Part shown: positions 16,968 to 24,829 of the stretch, in pieces
Layout: each line of letters opens with the position of its first letter
How positions within the stretch are numbered: the first letter of the stretch is position 1
Origin: an uncultured Draconibacterium sp.
GTDB lineage: Bacteria > Bacteroidota > Bacteroidia > Bacteroidales > Prolixibacteraceae
Direction: 5' to 3'
DNA length: 64,000 nt
Assembly: GCF_963676815.1 (NCBI RefSeq)
Contig: NZ_OY781365.1
Span: 5,304,501-5,368,500 of the forward strand
Program-made: the position numbers and the translations under genes
The notes under the pieces: generated by a model
Database searches by the model: none
What the model was told of the DNA's origin: nothing
What the model saw: the letters and a program-made list of their open reading frames with translations, nothing else

Positions 16968-17744
16968 ATGCCAAAAAAGTTTGTTAAAGAATTCAACGTA
17001 ATTGAAAATAGTGCGCTAAACGCTACAAACTTTCTTATCAAAGTACAGTCAGATACTGAACTTCCGGAGATAAAACCAGGACAATTTGTAAATATTGAAA
17101 TTAAGGAAGCGGAAGAAATCTTTCTTCGCCGGCCTTTTTCCGTATTTGAAGTAGATTACGAGAATAATGTAATCTCAATGATTGTTAAAATACTGGGAAG
17201 AGGATCGCGTAAGTTAACGGAGATTAAAGCTGGAAGTAAACTTAGTATGGTTTACCCACTTGGAAAAACATTTACGTATCCGTCAGCAGACGATAAAATC
17301 TTGCTGATTGGTGGTGGTAGTGGAGTTGCGCCAATGCTTTTCTTAGCCAAAGAATCGGGACTTCCGGTTGAGAATGTTGACATTTTACTGGGAGCACGAT
17401 CAAAAGAAGACCATATAAATGTAGATAGTTATAAAAAATATGCGAATTTACATTATGCATCAGAAGACGGTTCGCTTGGTGAAAAGGGTTTTGTAACACA
17501 ACATTCGTTATTCACCAATAACTTAAAATCCTACAGTAAAATATACGCTTGCGGTCCGGATGGAATGATGCGAGCCATTGCTAAAGAGGCAAAAGTAGCG
17601 AACGTATTTTGCGAAGTGTCGCTTGAAAACCTGATGGCCTGCGGGTTTGGTGTTTGTTTGTGCTGTATTGAGCCTACAAACAAAGGAAATCAATGCGTAT
17701 GTACTGATGGTCCGGTGTTTAACATTAATGATTTGAAATGGTAG
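16968..17744 (+). CDS. pyrK: dihydroorotate dehydrogenase B, electron transfer subunit PyrK
   Basis: A 258-residue FAD/[2Fe-2S] subunit that passes electrons from the PyrD FMN to NAD+, in the fourth step of pyrimidine synthesis. Visible motifs are the FAD-binding RRPFSV (about residues 54-59), the NAD-binding GGGSGVAPM (about 114-122) and the C-terminal cluster-binding cysteines in CGFGVCLCC followed by CVCTDGP. Length is typical for the family. Its stop overlaps the pyrD start by 7 bases, a coupled arrangement expected for subunits made in equal amounts. Confidence 0.96.
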   Translation: MPKKFVKEFNVIENSALNATNFLIKVQSDTELPEIKPGQFVNIEIKEAEEIFLRRPFSVFEVDYENNVISMIVKILGRGSRKLTEIKAGSKLSMVYPLGKTFTYPSADDKILLIGGGSGVAPMLFLAKESGLPVENVDILLGARSKEDHINVDSYKKYANLHYASEDGSLGEKGFVTQHSLFTNNLKSYSKIYACGPDGMMRAIAKEAKVANVFCEVSLENLMACGFGVCLCCIEPTNKGNQCVCTDGPVFNINDLKW

Positions 17745-18649
17745 ATTTAAAAGTAAAATTACACGATATAGAATTCAAAAATCCGGTAACACTGGCATCG
17801 GGAACCTGCGGATTTGCGCGCGAAACAGCTGAATTCTTTGAACCAGGACTACTTGGCGGATATTTTCTGAAAGGCACAACGCTTAAAAACCGCGATGGTA
17901 ATTATTACCCGCGAATGGCGGAAACCCCGTCGGGCATGTTAAATGCAGTGGGTTTACAAAATAAAGGCATTGATTACTTTATTGAAAGCATTTATCCTGA
18001 TATTGTTGACTATGATACACAGTTGATTATAAATGTAAACGGATCAACAGTTGAAGATTATATTGCTTTAACAGAGAAAGTTAACGAGCTGGATAAAATT
18101 AATGCCATTGAGTTGAATATTTCGTGCCCTAATGTAAAAGAGGGCGGAATGGCATTTGGTGTTAGTTGCCCGGGAGCAGAAATGGTAACACGCGAAGTGC
18201 GTAAAGTTTACGATAAAACGATGATTGTAAAATTGTCACCAAATGTTACCGACATTACTGAAATTGCCCGTGCTGTGGAAGGACAGGGGGCTGATGCCGT
18301 TTCATTGGTAAATACTTTCCTGGGAATGGCCATTGATGCCGAAAAAAGAACACCTCTTTTATCTACAATAACCGGAGGATTATCTGGTCCTGCAATAAAA
18401 CCAATTGCATTACGAATGGTTTGGCAGGTTGCCAACGCTGTTAAAATACCTGTTGTTGGAATTGGTGGAATAATGAATGCTGCCGATGCCATTGAGTTTA
18501 TGTTGGCAGGCGCCTCAGTAGTACAGGTTGGTACAGCCGTATTTAAAGATCCGATGATTCCGGTGAAGATTGTTGAAGGCATTGAAGATTATTTGAAACG
18601 CCACAATATGCAGTCGGCTAGTGAATTAATCGGTGCTTTACAAGTGTAG
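17738..18649 (+). CDS. pyrD: dihydroorotate dehydrogenase B, catalytic subunit
   Basis: A class 1B dihydroorotate dehydrogenase, 303 residues, FMN-dependent, oxidising dihydroorotate to orotate in the cytosol. The catalytic cysteine is in ELNISCPNV, as expected for class 1. Other FMN-barrel motifs are LASGTCGF near the N-terminus, VKLSPNVTD, and the phosphate-binding GIGGI and GTAVFKDP at the C-terminus. It is translationally coupled to pyrK. A TACAAGTGTA motif overlaps the stop codon, and a second one follows at 18652. Confidence 0.96.
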   Translation: MVDLKVKLHDIEFKNPVTLASGTCGFARETAEFFEPGLLGGYFLKGTTLKNRDGNYYPRMAETPSGMLNAVGLQNKGIDYFIESIYPDIVDYDTQLIINVNGSTVEDYIALTEKVNELDKINAIELNISCPNVKEGGMAFGVSCPGAEMVTREVRKVYDKTMIVKLSPNVTDITEIARAVEGQGADAVSLVNTFLGMAIDAEKRTPLLSTITGGLSGPAIKPIALRMVWQVANAVKIPVVGIGGIMNAADAIEFMLAGASVVQVGTAVFKDPMIPVKIVEGIEDYLKRHNMQSASELIGALQV

Positions 18650-18661
18650 TATACATTTGTA
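18639..18661. promoter_or_regulatory. paired TACAnnTGTA motifs at end of pyrD
   Basis: TACAAGTGTA (18639-18648) and TACATTTGTA (18652-18661) are separated by three bases; AGTATAC joins them. They belong to a motif family that recurs around the XRE gene and upstream of pyrG. TACAnnTGTA is the known consensus for CopY-type and is close to that of BlaI-type repressors. Confidence 0.35.
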
Positions 18662-18770
18662 ATTATGTATATAACTTTTGTCATTCGATAAAATCTATCT
18701 GAGATAAATACTATTTAGTACGATTTTTCCCGATTCTCGCCGTTAAAATACATTTAACTTTATTTTTGCA

Positions 18771-18778
18771 CAAAATTA
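18771..18778 (+). promoter_or_regulatory. -7 element upstream of E2 gene
   Basis: TATTTTTG matches TAnnTTTG, 80 bases before the E2 start codon. No clear -33 TTTG is found at the expected distance. Confidence 0.35.
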
Positions 18779-18857
18779 AAATTGCAATCTGAACATTTCA
18801 ATTTTAGTTCTGTTGTATTAAGTGCAAATAGCAAAACATAGATTTAAAGTATTTATT

Positions 18858-20180
18858 ATGGCAAGTTTTAATATCGTAATGCCTAAACTGGGCGAAAGTA
18901 TCCAGGAAGGCACCATTACCAAATGGTTCGTAAAAGAGGGAGACACTATTGAAGAGGATGATATGCTCTTCGAAGTCGCTACTGATAAGGTAGATTCAGA
19001 GATCCCTTCGCCTGTAGATGGCGTAATCACAAAAATTAATTATGAGGAAGATAGTCTGGTTGCAGTTGGCGAAGTTCTGGCTGTTGTAAGTCTTGATGGT
19101 GAGGTTGAAGAAACTGAATCAGAGGAGACCGAAAGCAAAGCAGAAGCAGAGCCTACAACTGGCGAGGCACCTGCAAAAGCAGAAACAGAAACAACCGATG
19201 CTTCGGTTGATGACAGTAGAAAACTTTCAAACCGTTTCTATTCTCCTTTGGTAAAAACTATTGCTAAAGAGGAGAATGTTTCGTTTGACGAGCTGGAAAG
19301 TATTGAAGGATCGGGCGTAGGAGGCCGGGTTCAGAAGAAAGACATCATGGCTTACCTTGAAAACAGAGGCAGTTCTGCCGCTCAGCCGGAAGCCAAAAAA
19401 GAAAGCAAACCAGCTGCACCTGCAGCACCTGTAGTTGAGAGGAAAGTTGCACCTCCGGTTTCAGTAGGAGCCGGCGACACCGTTGTTGAGATGGATCGTG
19501 TAAGAAAACTGATTGCAGATCACATGGTGATGTCGAAACAAGTATCACCGCACGTAACTTCAGTTGTCGAAGCCGATGTTACCGAACTGGTGATGTGGAG
19601 AAATAAAAACAAAGAGGCTTTCCAGAAAAAATATGGCGATAAAATTACGTTTATGCCAATATTTACGGAGGCAGTTGCTGCTGCTCTGGCCGAATTCCCA
19701 ATGGTAAATTCATCGGTTGATGGTGACAAGATCATCCTGAAGAAAGATGTAAACGTTGGAATCGCTGTTGCTAAGCCCGATGGAAACCTGATCGTTCCTG
19801 TAATTAGAAATGCAGAACAGCGCAACCTGGTTGGTTTAACAAAAGAGCTGAACCGACTGGCTGATGCAGCACGTAACAATAAACTCGATCCGGCCGAAAT
19901 TCAGGGTGGAACATTTACTATTACCAATTTCGGATCGTTCGGAAATATTATCGGAACACCAATTATCAACCAACCGCAAGTTGCTATTCTGGCAACAGGA
20001 ATTATTGAGAAGAAACCAGCTGTTTTGGAAACTCCAAGCGGCGATGTAATTGCAATTCGTCACAAAATGTACCTGTCATTGTCGTACGACCATCGTATTG
20101 TTGATGGTGCACTGGGAGGAGCTTTCCTGCGTCGCATTGCTGATCATCTGGAACAATTTGATATAAACCGCGCAATATAA
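18858..20180 (+). CDS. 2-oxoacid dehydrogenase complex E2 (dihydrolipoamide acyltransferase)
   Basis: A 440-residue acyltransferase core. Domains in order: one lipoyl domain (residues 1-75) with the lipoylated Lys in EVATDKVDSEIPS; an acidic Glu/Ala linker; a peripheral subunit-binding domain (RFYSPLVKTIAKEENVSF, then GVGGRVQKKDIMAYL); a second Ala/Pro linker; and the catalytic domain ending in SYDHRIVDGALGG, which carries the HxxxDG active site. The start is ATG 18858 (MASFNIVMPKLGES), because the family begins there. With the fused E1 gene 6 bases downstream it forms a branched-chain 2-oxoacid (or similar) dehydrogenase, which would supply iso/anteiso acyl-CoA primers for membrane lipids. 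E3 is elsewhere. The branched-chain assignment rests on the E1 architecture. Confidence 0.92.
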   Translation: MASFNIVMPKLGESIQEGTITKWFVKEGDTIEEDDMLFEVATDKVDSEIPSPVDGVITKINYEEDSLVAVGEVLAVVSLDGEVEETESEETESKAEAEPTTGEAPAKAETETTDASVDDSRKLSNRFYSPLVKTIAKEENVSFDELESIEGSGVGGRVQKKDIMAYLENRGSSAAQPEAKKESKPAAPAAPVVERKVAPPVSVGAGDTVVEMDRVRKLIADHMVMSKQVSPHVTSVVEADVTELVMWRNKNKEAFQKKYGDKITFMPIFTEAVAAALAEFPMVNSSVDGDKIILKKDVNVGIAVAKPDGNLIVPVIRNAEQRNLVGLTKELNRLADAARNNKLDPAEIQGGTFTITNFGSFGNIIGTPIINQPQVAILATGIIEKKPAVLETPSGDVIAIRHKMYLSLSYDHRIVDGALGGAFLRRIADHLEQFDINRAI

Positions 20181-20186
20181 TTTATT

Positions 20187-22238
20187 ATGAAGGATTTAAA
20201 AGTACCAAAGCAATATACAATTAAGAAAACTCCGAAGGAGACCTTGGAGAATTGGTACCGGTTAATGAAAGTTGGCCGTGCCCTCGACGAGAAAGCACCC
20301 AATTATTTGAAACAGGCCATTGGGTGGTCGTACCATGCTCCTTATGCCGGTCATGATGGAATTCAGCTGGCTATCGGACAGAATTTTGAGCAGAAGAAAG
20401 ACCACTTATATATGTATTATCGCGATATGTTGACTGCTCTTGCGGGCGGAATGACATCAGAAGAGATAATATTAAACGGTATTTCAAAGGCAACTGACCC
20501 ATCAAGTGGTGGTCGTCACATGTCGAATCACCTGGCAAAACCCGAGTGGAACATGCACAGTGTGTCGTCGGCAACCGGAAACCACACTTTACACGCTGTT
20601 GGAACCGGCCGCGCTATTAAATATTATGGCGAGAAAGCGGTTTCTATCAGTAGCCAGGGTGAATCATCGGTAAGTGAAGGTTACGTTTACGAAGCCATTA
20701 CCGGTGCCGATAAAGAAGAATTGCCAGTAATTTTTGTGGTTCAGGATAATGGTTATGGTATTTCGGTACCTAAAAAAGACCAGACTGCACAACGAAAAGT
20801 GGCCAATAACTTCACAGGATTTAAAAACCTGCGCATTATTCACTGTAACGGTAAAGATGTTTTCGATTCGATGAACGCCATGGCTGAAGCCAAACGTTAT
20901 GCCATTGAAGAAAGCAAGCCGGTATTGCTGCAGGCCAACTGTGTGCGTATGGGATCGCACTCAAACTCTGACGACCATTTGCTTTATCGTTCTGATGCTG
21001 AAAGAAACTACGTTGTTGAATACGATCCGCTGGCAAAATACAGAAGGTTGTTACTGCGCTACGAGCGATTCACGGAAGAAGAACTGAATAAAATTGACGA
21101 AGAAGTAAAAGCTGAAATAAAAGCTTCTCATAAGGCGGCTATGGCTGCACCGGATCCCGATCCTGCATCGATTTTCGATCATGTTTTTTCTGATCCGTTT
21201 GTATCGGAGAAATACCCGGAAGGATTACATAACGAAGAAGGTGAGAAGACAAAATTTATTACAGCGCTTAACGAGACTTTAAAGGCAGAATTCCGTCATA
21301 ACCCGGATACTTTCATCTGGGGACAGGATATGGCCAACAAAGATAAAGGCGGTATTTTCAACGTCTCGAAAGGTATGCAGGCCGAGTTCGGCGATAAGCG
21401 TGTTTTTAACGGCCCGATTGCCGAGGATTTTATTCTTGGAACGGCCAACGGAATGTCGCGCTACCACGAAAGAATCCGCGTTGTAGTTGAAGGTGCTGAG
21501 TTTGCTGACTATTTCTGGCCGGCAATGGAGCAGTATGTTGATACCAGTCACGACTTGTGGCGATCGAATGGTAAGTTCTCGCCAAATGTGACCATTCGCC
21601 TGGCTTCAGGAGGTTATATCGGCGGTGGAATGTACCACTCGCAAAACATTGAAGGTTCGCTGGCTGCTATTCCTGGCGTACGTATTGTTTATCCCTCGTT
21701 TGCTGATGATGCAGCCGGATTGCTGCGTACGTCATTGCGTTCGGAAGGATTAACCATGTTTATGGAGCCAAAAGCATTATACCAGGATCCGAAAGCTGCT
21801 ACCGTGGTACCGGATGACTTTGAAGTTCCGTTTGGAAAAGCAAGAGTTCGCCGGGAGGGTAGTGATCTGACTATTCTTACCTACGGAAATACAACACACT
21901 TAAGTCTTGACGCTGCAAAGAAACTGGCAGAAGAAGGAATTGCTGATGTTGAAGTTATCGATTTGCGTTCACTGATTCCGCTGGATGAAGAAACCATTTT
22001 GAACTCGATCAAAAAGACCAACAAAGTATTGGTAGTTCACGAAGACAAAGTGTTTGGTGGTTTTGGTGGCGAGTTAAGCGCACTAATCAACGAAAAAGGT
22101 TTTGAATACCTTGATGCGCCCATAAAACGTGTAGGTTCGCCGTTTACACCGGTTGGTTTTAACCGTATTCTTGAAAAAGCGATCTTACCAAATACAGAGC
22201 GTATTTACACAGCAGCAAAAGAATTAATTGAATACTAA
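20187..22238 (+). CDS. 2-oxoacid dehydrogenase E1, fused alpha and beta subunits
   Basis: A 683-residue thiamine-diphosphate enzyme in which the E1 alpha part (about 1-330) and E1 beta part (about 350-683) are a single polypeptide, as in many Bacteroidota branched-chain or broad-specificity complexes. In the alpha part GESSVSEG and the following VQDNGYGIS form the thiamine/metal-binding motif, and GGRHMSNH is the substrate-side loop. In the beta part GPIAEDFILGTANGMS, VEGAEFADYFWPAMEQ and LTYGNTTHLSLDAAKKL are visible. It decarboxylates 2-oxoacids and transfers the acyl group to the lipoyl arm of the adjacent E2. The start is 6 bases after the E2 stop, so the two are one operon. The exact substrate is inferred, not seen. 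Confidence 0.92.
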   Translation: MKDLKVPKQYTIKKTPKETLENWYRLMKVGRALDEKAPNYLKQAIGWSYHAPYAGHDGIQLAIGQNFEQKKDHLYMYYRDMLTALAGGMTSEEIILNGISKATDPSSGGRHMSNHLAKPEWNMHSVSSATGNHTLHAVGTGRAIKYYGEKAVSISSQGESSVSEGYVYEAITGADKEELPVIFVVQDNGYGISVPKKDQTAQRKVANNFTGFKNLRIIHCNGKDVFDSMNAMAEAKRYAIEESKPVLLQANCVRMGSHSNSDDHLLYRSDAERNYVVEYDPLAKYRRLLLRYERFTEEELNKIDEEVKAEIKASHKAAMAAPDPDPASIFDHVFSDPFVSEKYPEGLHNEEGEKTKFITALNETLKAEFRHNPDTFIWGQDMANKDKGGIFNVSKGMQAEFGDKRVFNGPIAEDFILGTANGMSRYHERIRVVVEGAEFADYFWPAMEQYVDTSHDLWRSNGKFSPNVTIRLASGGYIGGGMYHSQNIEGSLAAIPGVRIVYPSFADDAAGLLRTSLRSEGLTMFMEPKALYQDPKAATVVPDDFEVPFGKARVRREGSDLTILTYGNTTHLSLDAAKKLAEEGIADVEVIDLRSLIPLDEETILNSIKKTNKVLVVHEDKVFGGFGGELSALINEKGFEYLDAPIKRVGSPFTPVGFNRILEKAILPNTERIYTAAKELIEY

Positions 22239-22249
22239 AAATCGGAAAA

Positions 22250-22756
22250 ATGAGTAAAACCGCAATTATATACAGTTACAATACTCAAAAATCGAAAAAG
22301 GTAGCAGAGAAAGTGATTGCTGCTTTTGGCGAGAAAGAGATTGAAGCAGTTAATGCTGAAGAGCTAAGCAAAGACGTGCTGGAAAACTATGACAATTTTA
22401 TTCTAAGCGCACCAACCTGGTTCGATGGTGAACTACCCAACTACTGGGATGAGTTCGTGCCTGATCTGGAAGAAATGGACCTTAAAAAGAAGAAGTTTGC
22501 GATTTTCGGATTGGGAGACCAGAAAGGATATACAGAGAACTTCTGCGATGCAATTGGCTTGTTAGCTGAAATACTTGAAGAGTGTGGAGCAACTATCGTT
22601 GGACAAACCTCGGTTGAGGGATATACCTTCGAGGCATCGCGCGCACAACGAGGCGATAAGTTTATAGGATTGCCAATTGACCAGGAAAACCAGGCTCGTA
22701 AAACAAAACAGCGAGTAGAAGACTGGGTAGGACAACTTAAGAAAGAGTTTAAATAG
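22250..22756 (+). CDS. fldA: flavodoxin (long-chain)
   Basis: A 168-residue FMN electron carrier. The phosphate-binding loop is degenerate near the N-terminus (YSYNTQKSKKVAE in place of the usual T-x-T-G-x-T). The two isoalloxazine-flanking loops are clear: APTWFDGELPNYW and FGLGDQKGYTENF, and the long-chain insert around TSVEGYTFEASRAQRGDKF is present. It begins 11 bases after E1, so it is likely in the same transcript, and it ends at the terminator at 22820. It may serve as a ferredoxin substitute under iron limitation or donate electrons to biosynthetic enzymes; the partner is not visible. Confidence 0.92.
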   Translation: MSKTAIIYSYNTQKSKKVAEKVIAAFGEKEIEAVNAEELSKDVLENYDNFILSAPTWFDGELPNYWDEFVPDLEEMDLKKKKFAIFGLGDQKGYTENFCDAIGLLAEILEECGATIVGQTSVEGYTFEASRAQRGDKFIGLPIDQENQARKTKQRVEDWVGQLKKEFK

Positions 22757-22819
22757 AAGATTACAATAGTTATCGATTTGAGAAAAACTCTTGCTATATA
22801 AGGTTTTTCTATTTGCATA

Positions 22820-22853
22820 AAGGCCGTTGGTGTTGACCAATGGCCTTTTTTTT
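22820..22853 (+). terminator. terminator of E2-E1-flavodoxin operon
   Basis: An 11-bp stem AAGGCCGTTGG/CCAATGGCCTT (one G-T pair) with loop TGTTGA, followed by eight consecutive T, the first two being the end of the stem. Confidence 0.93.
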
Positions 22854-23183
22854 GTTCATTGTGCACAAATGTGTAATAGCTACAAGCGTCGTCATATAAA
22901 GGTTTTCGTGTTGTTACGAAACCACTAATGCTTTTGTGTTACATATGTGTATTTGGGCAGATTTACAAATGTATTCACTTTTGTAAACGAATTAATTACC
23001 ATATTTTACCAATTGATGGTTTTTAAATATTTCGATTCACAGATCAGTAAATTTTAAATAAGCTCAGGAAAATGATTTAATTATTGTTAAACAGGATGAT
23101 GTTTTTAAAAGGACATTGTTATTAACTATTTACTATATCGGTTAAATTGCCCGTTCATTAGTTTACGGTTCATATTAATTGAT

Positions 23184-23191
23184 TAATTTTG
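23184..23191 (+). promoter_or_regulatory. -7 element of pyrG promoter
   Basis: TAATTTTG matches TAnnTTTG. It overlaps the upstream TTG at 23189, so that codon is unlikely to be the pyrG start. This supports the GTG at 23219. Confidence 0.45.
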
Positions 23192-23218
23192 TGGCTTCGA
23201 ATTAAAAATAAATTTACC

Positions 23219-24823
23219 GTGCCTGAAACTAGATACATATTTGTTACCGGTGGAGTTACTTCGTCGTTGGGAAAAGGTATTTTAGCCTCGTCGCTAGCCA
23301 AGTTGCTACAGTCTCGTGGTTACAATGTTACCATTCAAAAATTGGATCCGTATATTAACGTTGATCCGGGAACGCTAAATCCATATGAACACGGAGAGTG
23401 TTTTGTTACCGAAGACGGAGCCGAAACCGACCTTGACCTGGGACATTACGAGCGTTTTTTAAATACTGCAACATCGCAGGCTAACAACGTAACAACCGGA
23501 CGGATTTACCAATCTGTTATCGATAAAGAACGCCGGGGCGATTACCTTGGAAAAACCGTTCAGATTATTCCTCATATTACCGACGAAATTAAACGGAGAA
23601 TAAAAATTCTTGGATCAAAAGGTAAATACGATATCGTTATTACTGAGATTGGTGGTACGGTAGGCGACATTGAATCGTTACCTTATATTGAGGCGGTTCG
23701 TCAGTTAAAATGGGAATTGGGAAGCCGGGCGATGGTTATTCACTTAACGCTGGTTCCTTATCTTTCAGCAACTGGCGAATTAAAAACCAAGCCTACACAG
23801 CACTCGGTAAAAATGTTGCTCGAAACCGGAGTTCAACCCGATATTTTGGTACTTCGTACCGAGCACGATATTGAATTATCGGTTCGCCAAAAAGTTGCAT
23901 TGTTCTGTAATGTTGGATTAGAATCTGTAATTCAATCGGTTAATGTGCCAACAATTTACGATGTTCCGTTAAAAATGTTGGAAGAAAAGCTGGATATCAC
24001 AGTATTGAAAAAGCTTGGATTGACCATTAATGAAGAAATTGATCTTTCGGCCTGGAACGATTTCCTTGCACGCCATAAAAACCCAACGCAAACGGTTGAA
24101 ATTGGTTTGGTTGGAAAATATGTGGAATTACACGACGCTTATAAATCAATTGCTGAAGCGCTGGTACACGCCGGAGCTGAAAACAGGTGCAAAGTAAATA
24201 TTAACTGGATTCACTCGGAAGAACTGAACCCTGAGAATATTGATGAGCAATTAAAAGACATGAACGGAATTATCGTTGCTCCGGGATTTGGTCATCGTGG
24301 AATGAAAGGAAAAATTCTGGCAGCGCAATATGCCCGCGAAAACAACATTACCTTCCTTGGTATATGTTTAGGAATGCAGGTAGCTGTTATTGAGTTTGCC
24401 CGAAATGTAATGAATCTGGAAAATGCAGACTCATCAGAAATGAATCCAAAAACTCCGCACCCGGTAATCGACCTTATGGAACAACAAAAAGGCATTACCA
24501 ATTATGGAGGAACAATGCGTTTGGGAGCCTACGAATGTCGTATTATCGACGAAAATTCAAACGTAAGCAAGGCATATAATAAATTAACCGTTCACGAAAG
24601 ACACCGTCATCGTTATGAGTTTAACGAAATATATCGTCAGCAATACATCGATGCCGGGATGGTACCAACAGGAATTAATCCTGATACCGATCTTGTGGAG
24701 ATTGTTGAAATACCTGAACACAAATGGTTTGTGGGAGTTCAATTCCATCCGGAATACAGAAGTACCGTATTAAATCCACACCCTTTGTTTATTGATTTTA
24801 TTAAGAACTCATTACCTGAATAA
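23219..24823 (+). CDS. pyrG: CTP synthase
   Basis: A 534-residue glutamine-dependent CTP synthase, the last step of de novo CTP formation. The N-terminal amidoligase domain (about 1-270) begins RYIFVTGGVTSSLGKGI with its P-loop and contains EDGAETDLDLGHYERF. The C-terminal class I glutamine amidotransferase (about 290-534) has the nucleophile Cys in LGICLGMQ and the His-Glu of the triad in QFHPEYRS. I start at GTG 23219 (VPETRYIF), which gives the family length and sits just after the -7 element; the frame could extend to TTG 23189. It is followed after 6 bases by yidC. Confidence 0.95.
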   Translation: MPETRYIFVTGGVTSSLGKGILASSLAKLLQSRGYNVTIQKLDPYINVDPGTLNPYEHGECFVTEDGAETDLDLGHYERFLNTATSQANNVTTGRIYQSVIDKERRGDYLGKTVQIIPHITDEIKRRIKILGSKGKYDIVITEIGGTVGDIESLPYIEAVRQLKWELGSRAMVIHLTLVPYLSATGELKTKPTQHSVKMLLETGVQPDILVLRTEHDIELSVRQKVALFCNVGLESVIQSVNVPTIYDVPLKMLEEKLDITVLKKLGLTINEEIDLSAWNDFLARHKNPTQTVEIGLVGKYVELHDAYKSIAEALVHAGAENRCKVNINWIHSEELNPENIDEQLKDMNGIIVAPGFGHRGMKGKILAAQYARENNITFLGICLGMQVAVIEFARNVMNLENADSSEMNPKTPHPVIDLMEQQKGITNYGGTMRLGAYECRIIDENSNVSKAYNKLTVHERHRHRYEFNEIYRQQYIDAGMVPTGINPDTDLVEIVEIPEHKWFVGVQFHPEYRSTVLNPHPLFIDFIKNSLPE

Positions 24824-24829
24824 AAGAAA

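Larger units (their letters stand above)
22757..23218. other. gap between fldA and pyrG: terminator and motif-bearing leader
   Basis: Besides the terminator at 22820-22853, the gap holds TACATATGTG (22940-22949), TACAAATGTA (22974-22983) and the pyrG -7 element at 23184-23191. The rest is AT-rich with no reading frame or RNA gene that I recognise. Confidence 0.5.

Noticed and set aside
23189..23218. TTG at 23189 as the pyrG start
   Set aside because: It overlaps a -7 promoter element and would add ten residues not typical of CTP synthase; the GTG at 23219 fits family length.
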